Source of the DNA: Pseudomonadota bacterium
Lineage (GTDB): Bacteria > Myxococcota_A > UBA9160 > SZUA-336
DNA length: 64,000 bases
Direction of reading: 5' to 3'
Assembly (NCBI GenBank): GCA_003247575.1
Contig: QJZC01000029.1
Coordinates: 1 to 64,000, forward strand
Made by a program: the position numbers and the translations under genes
Shown here: positions 35,228 through 44,224 of the stretch, one piece after another
How positions within the stretch are numbered: position 1 is the first letter of the stretch
How the letters are laid out: each line of letters starts with the position of its first letter
The notes under the pieces: generated by a model
What the model saw: the letters and a program-made list of their open reading frames with translations, nothing else
Database searches by the model: none
Told to the model about the DNA's origin: nothing

Positions 35228-36889
35228 ATGAGCTACGAGGTTCTCGCACGCCGACTCCGTCCCACGACATTCGACGACGTCGTGGGCCAGTCGCACGCCA
35301 CGACGACTCTGCGCAACGCGCTGCTCTCCGACCGACTCCCCCACGCATTGCTTCTGTGCGGCCCCCGCGGCGTGGGCAAGACATCGATCGCGCGCATCCT
35401 CGCGCGATCGCTCAACTGCGACTCGGGGCCGACGGACAAGCCCTGCGGGAGCTGTCGCGCGTGCACCGACATCGCCAGCGGGACCTCCATGGACGTCCAG
35501 GAGATCGATGCCGCGAGCCACACGGGCGTCGAGAACGTGCGCGAGATCCGCGAGAGCATCCGCTTCAGTGCGGCGCCGGGAAAGCATCGCATCTTCATCA
35601 TCGACGAAGTGCACATGCTCTCGCAGGCGGCCTTCAACGCGCTGCTCAAGACGCTCGAGGAGCCTCCGCCGCGCAGCCTGTTCATCTTCGCCACGACCGA
35701 TCCACAGAAGATGCCGGTCACGGTGCTATCGCGCGTCCAGCGCTTCGATCTACGCCGCATCCCCGCGGAGGAGCTGCTGCGGAGCCTCGAAGCGATCGCC
35801 GCAGCGGAACAGCTGGACATCCCCGAGAGCGTCCTGCGCGCTCTCATCCGCGAGGGTGAGGGCAGCTTTCGTGACGTCCTGACCTTGCTCGACCGACTGG
35901 TGAGCGGACTCGGCACCACGATCGACGAGGCGCGCGCCAATGAGATCCTCGGCTGGATCGACCGCCGCTATACGCGCGCACTCGTGGATGCCGTGCTGGC
36001 CGGCGACCCCGCGCTGTCGCTCAGCGCCCTCGAGCAGGCGCTCGATCAAGGTGCGGATCCTGCGCGGCTCGCCGCCGACGTGCTCGAGGAACTGCGGGAC
36101 CTGCTGGTGGTTCGACTGGTCGCCGAGCCAGCTTCGTTGATCGACGCCACGCCAGAGGAGCTGGGCGAGCTACGCGCGCGAGCCGAGCCCCACAGTCCCG
36201 AGACGTTGCAACGGATCTATCGGGTACTGCTGACACGCATCCCCGAGTTCGGCTACGCACCGCGGCCGGCTCATGCGCTCGAGGTGGCCATCGTTCGGCT
36301 CGCGACGCTTCCGAGTGCAGCATCGCTGCAGTCGCTGCTCCAACGGCTGGACGGACTGGAGCCTCGTGGGCCGGCGGGCCCCGCCGGCCCCAGCGGGTCC
36401 GGCCCCTCCCCCCGCACCAGCACGGCGCGCCCAAGACGGGGGCCGAGCGATCGAGCCGCGCCCACTCCGACAGCTCCCGCTTCCGCCCAGCCTACGCCGC
36501 CGCGAAGCACCCAGCCCGATCGCAGCGCTCAGCCCAGCGTGAGTCCCGCGCGCCCGACCGCACCTGCCGAGCACAGCCGAGGCTCAGAGAACACCCGCGG
36601 CCCGGACACTGGCGCCGGCTCCGAGCCCGCTTCCATCGCCTCGACCTTCGCCGAGCCGCCGGAGCTGGCACGAGAGACTGAGGAGTTGCGTGCTGCCGAG
36701 GCGCAAGAGCTCTCACCTGCAATGGGCAGCGAGCCGCAGGATGCGAGCGGGGTGGGTCGAGGTGCAGGGGCCGAGGAACAGCGGGCACTCCGGATCGAAG
36801 CCAAGAGCGACCCGATCGTCCTGCGGATCATCGAGTCGCTGGATGCCGAGATCCGCGAGATCCGCTTCGTCGGACGGAGGAGTGCATGA
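35228..36889 (+). CDS. dnaX: DNA polymerase III subunits gamma/tau
   Basis: Clamp-loader ATPase of 553 residues. AAA+ motifs: Walker A CGPRGVGKTSIARILA, four-cysteine zinc module within CDSGPTDKPCGSCRAC, Walker B IFIIDEVHMLS, sensor 1 FIFATTDPQKMP. Residues from about 370 to 500 are Pro/Ala/Ser-rich linker (GPAGPAGPSG onward), ending in a short conserved tail DPIVLRIIESLDAEIREIRF. The usual A-rich slippage heptamer for gamma production is not seen. The stop overlaps the ybaB ATG. Confidence 0.96.
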   Translation: MSYEVLARRLRPTTFDDVVGQSHATTTLRNALLSDRLPHALLLCGPRGVGKTSIARILARSLNCDSGPTDKPCGSCRACTDIASGTSMDVQEIDAASHTGVENVREIRESIRFSAAPGKHRIFIIDEVHMLSQAAFNALLKTLEEPPPRSLFIFATTDPQKMPVTVLSRVQRFDLRRIPAEELLRSLEAIAAAEQLDIPESVLRALIREGEGSFRDVLTLLDRLVSGLGTTIDEARANEILGWIDRRYTRALVDAVLAGDPALSLSALEQALDQGADPARLAADVLEELRDLLVVRLVAEPASLIDATPEELGELRARAEPHSPETLQRIYRVLLTRIPEFGYAPRPAHALEVAIVRLATLPSAASLQSLLQRLDGLEPRGPAGPAGPSGSGPSPRTSTARPRRGPSDRAAPTPTAPASAQPTPPRSTQPDRSAQPSVSPARPTAPAEHSRGSENTRGPDTGAGSEPASIASTFAEPPELARETEELRAAEAQELSPAMGSEPQDASGVGRGAGAEEQRALRIEAKSDPIVLRIIESLDAEIREIRFVGRRSA

Positions 36890-37200
36890 CGAGTCCCTGG
36901 AACCTGCCGGGCATGTTCGGACAGATGCGTGAGCGCATGGAGCAGCTCCAGAGCTCGCTGGAGCGCCGTGAGGTCGAATCGCTCGTCGGTGGCGGAATGG
37001 TCAAGGTCAAGGCCGATGGGCGAGGCCGGATCCTGAAGATCGAGATAGATCCCAAGGCCATGGAGGACCGCGCCATGCTCGAGGATCTGCTGGTGGCGGG
37101 GACCAATCAAGCCATCGCCCGGGCTCAGGAGCTGGCGCAGCAGGAGATGCAGCAGCTGCTCGGTCCGCTGGCGGGGATGCTCGGAAAGTTTGGAGGCTGA
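36886..37200 (+). CDS. ybaB: YbaB/EbfC nucleoid-associated protein
   Basis: 104-residue DNA-binding protein of the YbaB/EbfC family, which forms small dimers that coat DNA. The N-terminal helix (QMRERMEQLQSSLERREVES), the central GGGMVKVKADGRGRILKIEI sheet and the C-terminal helix (NQAIARAQELAQQEMQQLL) follow the family plan. It sits between dnaX and recR, as in very many bacteria, and overlaps dnaX by 4 nt. Confidence 0.96.
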   Translation: MTSPWNLPGMFGQMRERMEQLQSSLERREVESLVGGGMVKVKADGRGRILKIEIDPKAMEDRAMLEDLLVAGTNQAIARAQELAQQEMQQLLGPLAGMLGKFGG

Positions 37201-37202
37201 GC

Positions 37203-37811
37203 TTGGACCCAGCGCGGCTGCCCCCTATCGAGAGGCTCATCAAGGCACTCAAGCGGCTGCCCGGGATCGGCGACAAGAGCGCAGCTCGCTTGACCTATTT
37301 TCTGCTCGCCGCGCCACCGGACACCGCGCAGGATCTCGGCGAGGCGTTGCTGCGACTCCGGCGTGAGGTGCTGCTCTGCGAGCAGTGCTTCAATCTCACG
37401 CAGAAGAGCCCCTGCAGCATCTGCAGCGACCCAGGGCGGCTCGAAACGGAGCTATGTGTGGTCGAGGAGCCAGCAGACGTCGCTGCGATCGAGTCGGCGG
37501 GGGCCTTCCACGGGCGCTACCACGTCCTCGGGGGCACGCTCTCTCCGCTCGAGGGAGCCGGGCCGGAGACCCTGCGCATCGCTCCCCTGCTCGAGCGCAT
37601 CGCCGCCGGAAACGTCCAGGAAGTGATCCTGGCGACGAATCCCACCCCCGAGGGGGAGGCCACGGCGCTCTACCTGGCGCGCCAGCTCACCTCGCATTCC
37701 GTGCAGGTCAGCCGGATCGGCTATGGCATGCCGATCGGCGGCGATCTCGAATACACGGATGCCCTCACGGTCCGAAAATCCCTGGAAGCTCGACGTCAGT
37801 TCGGCGCCTGA
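37203..37811 (+). CDS. recR: recombination mediator RecR
   Basis: 202-residue RecFOR component that helps load RecA on gapped DNA. It has the helix-hairpin-helix LKRLPGIGDKSAARLTYFLL, the zinc finger CEQCFNLTQKSPCSICSD, and the Toprim domain with CVVEEPADVAAIESAG, then GGTLSPLEGAGPETL and LATNPTPEGEATALYL. The start is TTG 37203 with GGAGG 8 nt upstream, replacing the usual ATG. It is contiguous with ybaB. Confidence 0.96.
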   Translation: MDPARLPPIERLIKALKRLPGIGDKSAARLTYFLLAAPPDTAQDLGEALLRLRREVLLCEQCFNLTQKSPCSICSDPGRLETELCVVEEPADVAAIESAGAFHGRYHVLGGTLSPLEGAGPETLRIAPLLERIAAGNVQEVILATNPTPEGEATALYLARQLTSHSVQVSRIGYGMPIGGDLEYTDALTVRKSLEARRQFGA

Positions 37812-38030
37812 CGCGCGCTCCCGTAGCCAGGCCCGGCATACGGCTCAAGGAAACCCGAGCCCCCTCCGATCCCTCCCAAAGTTGGGACGCATGCCCCTGA
37901 ACAAGCTACACCAGCATAGGCGTCGCGGAAGAAACCCCGTGCAAACTCAGACGATTACAAACTCATTGGTCCGCTCACCAGGAAGTCGATCCCGGCCTTC
38001 GAGCCGGGGCTCCTCGCAGGGAGCTCGCCG

Positions 38031-38525
38031 ATGTCGCTGACGCCGCAGCTGGTACTGCTCGAGGAAGATCAGCGGCAGATTCTCGACGTCGCCGAGAGGC
38101 TGGTCCGAGACGCGAATGCCAAGGCGGTATACCTGGTAGACAAGAATGGGCAACTCGTCGCGGAGGCTGGCGAGCTGAAGGGCATCGACACCACATCGCT
38201 CGCGTCTCTCGTCGCCGGCAACATCGCGGCCAGCGGCGGCCTGGCAAAGCTGATCGGCGAGGAAGAGTTTCCGACGCACTTCCACCAGGGAGAGCGCGAC
38301 AACGTACACATCACTCTGGTAGCACAACGCATCATCCTCGCCGTCATCTTCGACGACCGGAGCTCACTCGGCCTGGTCAGACTGCGGGTCAAAAAGGCAG
38401 GCAACAAGCTCTCGGAGCTCTTCGACGCGATCTTCAAGCGCGCGGAGTCCGAGCTGGGCGACAACGTAGAGTCTCCCTTCGCTGAGATCAGCGAAGAGGA
38501 CATCGACAACCTCTTTTCCGACTGA
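38031..38525 (+). CDS. mglB: roadblock/LC7-domain protein, MglB-like GTPase-activating protein
   Basis: 164-residue cytosolic roadblock/longin-like protein: [60 protein letters not shown] and an acidic helical C-terminus. It lies 5 nt before an MglA GTPase, the standard MglB-MglA pairing in which MglB promotes GTP hydrolysis and fixes polarity. A 219-nt gap separates it from recR, so it probably has its own promoter. I see no defined promoter consensus there. Confidence 0.9.
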   Translation: MSLTPQLVLLEEDQRQILDVAERLVRDANAKAVYLVDKNGQLVAEAGELKGIDTTSLASLVAGNIAASGGLAKLIGEEEFPTHFHQGERDNVHITLVAQRIILAVIFDDRSSLGLVRLRVKKAGNKLSELFDAIFKRAESELGDNVESPFAEISEEDIDNLFSD

Positions 38526-38530
38526 GTCGC

Positions 38531-39124
38531 ATGGCGTTCATCAACTACTCCGCACGTGAGATCAACTGCAAGCTCGTCTACTACGGACCCGGGCTATGCG
38601 GAAAAACCACCAACCTCAAGTGCATCTACGAACGTACCGCCAACGATGCCAAGGGGAAGATGATATCGCTCGCGACCGAGACCGAGCGCACCTTGTTCTT
38701 CGACTTCCTACCGCTTGCGCTCGGCGAGATCCGTGGCTTCAAGACGCGCTTCCACCTCTACACGGTTCCAGGTCAGGTCTTCTACGACGCGAGCAGAAAG
38801 CTCATCCTGAAAGGGGTCGATGGCGTCGTGTTCGTCGCCGACAGCCAGGAAGAGCGCTTCGAAGCGAATATCGAGTCGATCGAGAACCTGAGGGACAACC
38901 TGACCGAGCAGGGCTTCGACATCGCACAACTGCCCTGGGTGATTCAGTACAACAAGCGCGATCTGCCGAATGCCATGCCACTCGAGGAGCTGCGCGAAGC
39001 GCTGAATCCGACCGGCAAGATTCCCGAGTTCGAAGCCGAAGCCTCCAATGGCAAAGGAGTCTTCGAAACGCTCAAGGCACTCGCCAAGCTCGTGCTGGCA
39101 GAGCTGAAGAAGGGGGGCAAGTAG
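38531..39124 (+). CDS. mglA: MglA small Ras-like GTPase
   Basis: 197-residue cell-polarity GTPase. G1 is [10 protein letters not shown] (19-28), the G3 region carries the MglA-specific TVPGQ (78-82) instead of DxxG, and NKRD (141-144) provides guanine specificity; [14 protein letters not shown] is the conserved switch I region. In Myxococcus such proteins set the leading pole and drive gliding and pilus reversal. It is immediately downstream of mglB and 70 nt upstream of the giant kinase-like protein. Confidence 0.95.
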   Translation: MAFINYSAREINCKLVYYGPGLCGKTTNLKCIYERTANDAKGKMISLATETERTLFFDFLPLALGEIRGFKTRFHLYTVPGQVFYDASRKLILKGVDGVVFVADSQEERFEANIESIENLRDNLTEQGFDIAQLPWVIQYNKRDLPNAMPLEELREALNPTGKIPEFEAEASNGKGVFETLKALAKLVLAELKKGGK

Positions 39125-39194
39125 CCCCGCCCCTCCCGGACGCACCAGCGCCCCGATCGGCACGACGAGAGCCCTTGGGACGTAGGGATCCGAG

Positions 39195-42100
39195 ATGCCC
39201 ATTCCGTCGGGCTATACCGCAGACAAAGAGCTGCATTCGGGTGCCAACACACGCATCGTCGACGCAGTGAGAACGCGCGACGGCTGTCGCGTGCTGCTCA
39301 AGTGCTACCAGCACGACAGCCTGCCCGAGGGAGGCTCGCGCGCTTGCCGCGAGCACCGTGCACTGGTCAGCGCGCGCGGGGTCGGAGTTCCGGCGGCCCT
39401 CGATCTCATCCTGAGCGACGACGAGCACCCGGTCCTCGTACTGAAGGCGGTGGCAGGACTGGCTCTCTCCGCATGGATAGCTGACGAGCTCCCGAGCATA
39501 CGCCAGCTGCTGGACATCGCATGCGGGGCGGCTCGCGCCCTCAGAACCGTGCACGACGCAAACCTGCTTCACCTCGACATCCAGCCTGCCCATGTGATCG
39601 CAGACCGCAGAAGCGGGGCGATCCACCTGATCGGGTTCGGCGCTGCCCAGTTCCTCGGCGAGGCCAGTCGCTCGGCCTCTGCGCGTGAGGTCACCTCGAA
39701 GGACGACGCGGACTCCCTGGCCTTCATCTCACCCGAACAATCGGGGCGCATGGGACGCGGCGTGGACAAGCGCAGCGACCTCTACTCACTCGGCGCGACC
39801 TTGTACTGCTTCGCTGTCGGACATCCGCCCTTCGAATCGCGAGATCCACTGGCTCTGATGCACGCACACCTGGCCCGAGTGCCCAAGCATCCCGGCGAGA
39901 CTCGAGAAGAGCTGCGCGGTCCGGTGTCCGGCATCCTGATGCGCCTGCTCGAGAAGGAACCCGAGGCCCGATACCAGGATGCAGAATCACTGCTGCACGA
40001 TCTCACGCAGTGTATCGAGCACCTCGAACAACACGGAGACCTCACCCGACTGGAGCTAGTGGGTGGAACCGCTTCGGTACACCCGGTGTTCCCAGCGCAG
40101 CTCATCGGGCGCAAGACAGAACTTTCCGCCCTACGCGAACGTCTCGCTGCAGCCCGCGGCGGCCGAGCCGAGTTCACCTGGCTGGCCGGCCCTCCTGGAA
40201 TCGGCAAGGCCACGCTCGTCTCGGGCCTGCGCGACGACATCGCCGAACTGCATGGTCACCTGTGCCATGCCGCCTTCGACCACAGCACCCACAAGGTCCC
40301 CTATGCGGGCCTGCGCAACGCCTTCGAGTCGCTCGTGGAGAAGCGTTTGTGTGAGGACGACGCGAGCATATCCGCGTGGAAGAGCCAGCTCGAAAGCTCG
40401 CTAGGAACACTGAGCGGCGTCATGACCGAATGGATCCCCAACCTGACGGCCGTCATCGGAGAAGTGGACGCTCCGCCGCCCGTCGGACCACGAGAGTCTC
40501 GGCGCCGGCTACTCTACGCGGTCGGGCGTTTCCTCGGCGCATCCGCAACGCCTGAACGCCCGCTCGTGATCCACCTGACACAGTTCGAGTCGGCGGATCG
40601 CGGAAGCCTCTGGCTGCTGGAACAGCTGCTGCTGCGCGGCCGTCGCAATGCACTGCTCGTCATTGCAAGCATCCCGGAGCTTCCGGAATCCGATACAGAG
40701 ACCGTTCTGGCCCGGTTCGAGAGCAACCTGCGCGCAGAGGATCTCGGCACCCATCGCATCGCACTCGGTCCCCTACCCGACGAGGACATCGCGCAGTGGC
40801 TCCGCGTGGTCCTCGATCCACCGGCGACCGAGATCGAGCCGCTGGCAGCGACCGTGAGCCTCAAGTCCGGCGGCAATCCCTTGGTCGCGCGCGAGTTCAT
40901 CGGCACGATGCATCAGCGCGGCTGCGTTCGCTTCGAGACGGACAGAGGATGGACGTGGGATCTACGCGCGCTCCAGGAAGCCGACGCATCGGACGGCGCG
41001 GTCGAGTCGCTGCTCGCCAAGCTGATCCAGCTGCCCGAACCCCTCCTCGAGCGAATCCAATTCCTGAGCTGCATCGACGACGGCTTCGACACGATCGCAA
41101 TCTCCGCGCGGTCGACCGACGGAGAATCCGCCTGGACATCCGATCTGTACGCGCTCCACGAGCTGGGCCTGCTCTCACCGTGCAGCGACGGCTTCCGCTT
41201 CGCACACGCACAGCTGCGCACGGCGACTCGGGCCACCCTCTCCGATGCCGAACGCGCAGCAATCCACGCGCGCATCGCGCAGGTGATGCTCGCACACTCG
41301 ACGGACTCCGCACACGACGAGGCCTCGATCGAGATCGCTGACCATCTCCTGACGGCCGGCGGCACTCCCGACCTCTCCGCTCCGCGGATCTCACCCGAAG
41401 CAGCCTATACGGCGTTCCGCCGGGCGGGAAAGCACGCTCTCGGAGAAGCGAGCGGTGCGGCGGGAGACGCCGTCGCCTACTTCGAGGCTGCGCGCGAGCT
41501 CTGGCAGAGCGGCGCGCTCGAACTCTCGACCGCGGAGCAGCTGGAGCTGTTCATCGACTCGACCGAAGCGCTCTATCACAGGCAGGAGTCTGCTGCTGCG
41601 CTCGACCTGCTCGCACAGCTGAATGCATCCCAGCTGGACTCGATGCAGCGCGCGCGGCTCGAAGCGCAGCGGGTGCGGGTTCTGATGCAAGTGTCCAACA
41701 ATCGCGCACTCGACCATGCGCTGGCCAGCGCCCGCGATCTGGGTCTATCGCTGCCGCGCAACCCTTCGCGCCTGCGCATACGCTGGACGGTGCACTTGAC
41801 CGACTGGGTGCTGCGCGGCCCGCTCGACGAGCGTACGTTCGGAGCTCCGGACGGCTCCGACCTGCGCTGGGTGCAGCCCATTCTGATTCTGCGGGAAGCC
41901 ACCCCTGCACTGTTCCTGTTCGCTCCGGGCTGTCTCAAGCTCTATCTGATGCACGTGCTGCGAAGCCTCGCGCACCATGGTGCGATCCGGTCTCCGGCCA
42001 TCCAGCTCGCGGCCTTCGCCGCGATGCGCGTCGAGGTGCTCGGAAATCGACGCCAGCTCGTCCGCTACATCGAAGCCGTCCGCTACTGGTGTGCGGCGCG

Positions 42101-43049
42101 TCCCGGCACGATGGCTGCCCAGGCCGAGGCGAGTCTCCTGATCTTCGCGCGCCAGTGGCTCGAGCCACGATCGGGCCTGGCGGAGCCGCTGCGCGGCGCA
42201 CGGGCCCGTCTGCTCGCGCTCGGCGAGTTTCAGCTGGCGCATCGCTGCACCGAGGTTCGCTTCTGCTGCTTGGCGCTCACGGGGCTCCCCCTGCCCGAGA
42301 TCGAGCTCGAACTCGAGCAGCTCTGTGCAGAGCCTCTTTCGCGTAGCGTGATGGAGATCCTGACCCGTACTCGCAAGAGCTACGCGAGCCTGCGCTTCGA
42401 GGCGGGAGACGCAGAGCAGCCGCTCGATGAGTGGGGGCGTGCCCCTCGCTCCAAACTCGCTGCAGAGGACGCGAGCCGCGATCCGCGGCCCGCCCCGAAG
42501 CAAGTCCCGGTCGAATGGAGCATCCACCATTTGTCGGTGCTCGCCCTGCTCGGACACTTCGAGGAGATCGAGTTCGAGCTCGCGCGCGTCGACCTCGACC
42601 TGATTGCGCGCACCCCTACGATCGAACCCGACTTCTGGTGGCTCCGAGGACTGGCCGCGGCAGCGCTGGTCCCGCAGAGTCGGCGACGGGTGGCACGGCG
42701 ACGCAAGCGAGAACTCCGCAGAGCGCTGCGGGAGCTCGAGCGCATGTCACCGGGCCATGCCGAGTGGGAGCACATGATCAGCTTTCTACGAGCGGAACGC
42801 GCGGGCCTACGCGGCCGCTCGGCGCTTGCGCACCAGCACTACCTGGAGGCGATCCGCTTGGCCCGATCGGCCGGTTGCATTCAGCGAGCCGCGTTCGCGT
42901 GCGAGCGCTGCGTGCGAATCCTGCGCGGCGCCGGATCCCAGCGCGAGGCCGATCGCCTGATCGAGCAGGGAGTAGAGCTGTACGAGCAGTGGGGTGCGTC
43001 ACGCAAGGCCTCCGCGCTCGCGCGGCATCGCTCGGTGCCACACGCCTAG
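39195..43049 (+). CDS. kinase-like/STAND-NTPase scaffold protein with substituted catalytic residues
   Basis: 1,284 residues. Residues 7-275 are a protein-kinase fold of the type found in multidomain kinase/AAA/histidine-kinase proteins. Lys36 is present in VLLKCY and Asp128 in HLDIQPAH, but the loop Lys/Asn are Gln130 and His133, and the DFG aspartate is Gly147 (LIGFGAAQ). Residues ~300-560 are an AAA/STAND-like module with Walker A AGPPGIGKAT, where the Ser/Thr after Lys338 is Ala339, and a Walker B position reading VIHLTQFESAD, where two acidic residues are Thr462-Gln463. The remaining ~700 residues are helical, TPR-like. The GAF and histidine-kinase domains usual at the end are absent. 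I infer a pseudoenzyme or scaffold, perhaps an MglA effector because of its position. Confidence 0.85.
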   Translation: MPIPSGYTADKELHSGANTRIVDAVRTRDGCRVLLKCYQHDSLPEGGSRACREHRALVSARGVGVPAALDLILSDDEHPVLVLKAVAGLALSAWIADELPSIRQLLDIACGAARALRTVHDANLLHLDIQPAHVIADRRSGAIHLIGFGAAQFLGEASRSASAREVTSKDDADSLAFISPEQSGRMGRGVDKRSDLYSLGATLYCFAVGHPPFESRDPLALMHAHLARVPKHPGETREELRGPVSGILMRLLEKEPEARYQDAESLLHDLTQCIEHLEQHGDLTRLELVGGTASVHPVFPAQLIGRKTELSALRERLAAARGGRAEFTWLAGPPGIGKATLVSGLRDDIAELHGHLCHAAFDHSTHKVPYAGLRNAFESLVEKRLCEDDASISAWKSQLESSLGTLSGVMTEWIPNLTAVIGEVDAPPPVGPRESRRRLLYAVGRFLGASATPERPLVIHLTQFESADRGSLWLLEQLLLRGRRNALLVIASIPELPESDTETVLARFESNLRAEDLGTHRIALGPLPDEDIAQWLRVVLDPPATEIEPLAATVSLKSGGNPLVAREFIGTMHQRGCVRFETDRGWTWDLRALQEADASDGAVESLLAKLIQLPEPLLERIQFLSCIDDGFDTIAISARSTDGESAWTSDLYALHELGLLSPCSDGFRFAHAQLRTATRATLSDAERAAIHARIAQVMLAHSTDSAHDEASIEIADHLLTAGGTPDLSAPRISPEAAYTAFRRAGKHALGEASGAAGDAVAYFEAARELWQSGALELSTAEQLELFIDSTEALYHRQESAAALDLLAQLNASQLDSMQRARLEAQRVRVLMQVSNNRALDHALASARDLGLSLPRNPSRLRIRWTVHLTDWVLRGPLDERTFGAPDGSDLRWVQPILILREATPALFLFAPGCLKLYLMHVLRSLAHHGAIRSPAIQLAAFAAMRVEVLGNRRQLVRYIEAVRYWCAARPGTMAAQAEASLLIFARQWLEPRSGLAEPLRGARARLLALGEFQLAHRCTEVRFCCLALTGLPLPEIELELEQLCAEPLSRSVMEILTRTRKSYASLRFEAGDAEQPLDEWGRAPRSKLAAEDASRDPRPAPKQVPVEWSIHHLSVLALLGHFEEIEFELARVDLDLIARTPTIEPDFWWLRGLAAAALVPQSRRRVARRRKRELRRALRELERMSPGHAEWEHMISFLRAERAGLRGRSALAHQHYLEAIRLARSAGCIQRAAFACERCVRILRGAGSQREADRLIEQGVELYEQWGASRKASALARHRSVPHA

Positions 43050-43083
43050 CAAGGTCTCGGGCGACCCACTCGCGGACCCAAGT

Positions 43084-43101
43084 GCGGGGGCCGGCCCCCG
43101 C
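43084..43101. repeat. 18-bp GC palindrome
   Basis: GCGGGGGCC followed by its exact complement GGCCCCCGC with no spacer, 35 nt after the stop of the kinase-like gene. It could be a transcription end or cruciform signal; there is no T tract. Confidence 0.35.
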
Positions 43102-43212
43102 GCGAGCGAGGATCCGCGCATTCACGCAGCCGTGTACGCTCTGCTCGAACACACCCTGGCACACACTGGAGATTCGATGTGAATCGGGCTCCGTGCAGCC
43201 TACAATGACTGC

Positions 43213-44034
43213 ATGCCGACTCTTCGCCTGCGAGACTTCGAGCTCTACTACGAATTGCATGGCAAACCCCTGGACCGCGAGTCCGGGATCCCGTTGATCC
43301 TGATCATGGGAATAGGCGCGAGCTGCCACGGCTGGCTGGTGCTCCAGGTCCCTTCCCTCGGGCACGATCGGCCCAACATCATCTTCGACAACCGCGGTGC
43401 GGGCCGCTCGGAGGACCCAGGCGCAGAATTCAGCACGCGCGACATGGCCGAGGATACACGGGCGCTGCTCGATCATCTCGGGATCGAACGCGCAAACGTA
43501 TTGGGCGCGTTCCTCGGGGGAATGGTCGCGCAAGAGCTCGCCATCGCGTATCCGGAGCGCGTGCATACGCTTACCCTGGTAGGCACGTTCGCACGCGCAG
43601 ATGCACGCCGCAGGATGCTGCTCGAGCACTGGTGCGACCTGGCGAGACAGAATATCTCCTACGAGCAGGCCGTACGCTCGCGCCTGCTCTGGACCCTGCA
43701 CGACCTCACGTTCGAACAGCGCGACATCCTCGATGCGATGCTCGAGTTCTACCTCGAGAGCGAAGCCCCGATGGAAAGCAAGGTATACGAACGACAAGTC
43801 ATAGCCTGCCTGAAGCACGACAGCCTGGATCGCCTGGATGCGATTCGCGCACCGACACTCGTCATCTGTGGAGAGGCAGACCTACTCACTCCCCTACCGC
43901 TGGCACGACAGCTCGCCAACCGCGTCGCCAACGCACGACTCGTTCCGATCCAGGGTGCGGGACACATGGTCCCCGTCGAAATGGCGCGACGCTTCAATCG
44001 TCTAGTCTCACGCTTCTTGCTCGAGTACGATTGA
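43213..44034 (+). CDS. alpha/beta hydrolase-fold protein lacking the nucleophile serine
   Basis: 273 residues with the full alpha/beta hydrolase plan: PLILIMGIGASCHGWLVLQV, IIFDNRGAGRSEDPG, acid in LVICGEADLLTPLPLA, and His in IQGAGHMVPVE. The nucleophile elbow, expected as GxSxGG, reads LGAFLGGM with Phe100 in the serine position (codon TTC; TCC would be Ser). The Asp and His remain. It may be a binding protein or a non-hydrolytic member, or the base may be a sequencing error. It is monocistronic, with 163 nt before and 190 nt after. Confidence 0.85.
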   Translation: MPTLRLRDFELYYELHGKPLDRESGIPLILIMGIGASCHGWLVLQVPSLGHDRPNIIFDNRGAGRSEDPGAEFSTRDMAEDTRALLDHLGIERANVLGAFLGGMVAQELAIAYPERVHTLTLVGTFARADARRRMLLEHWCDLARQNISYEQAVRSRLLWTLHDLTFEQRDILDAMLEFYLESEAPMESKVYERQVIACLKHDSLDRLDAIRAPTLVICGEADLLTPLPLARQLANRVANARLVPIQGAGHMVPVEMARRFNRLVSRFLLEYD

Positions 44035-44224
44035 GGTCTGCGACGGGAGCCAAAACGCTCCGAGTTTCCTACAGTCTCGCCCGCGTTCGTGCCCGATAGC
44101 GATCCCATTCGACCTTCCTCCTACGTTCGAATCGCGCACTCTCGAAGCGCGCGCTCCTCTCGAACCGCGTTCGACTCGCGCGTTCGCGTGGTCAGACATC
44201 AGCCCACAACAAAAGCAAGAAAGC

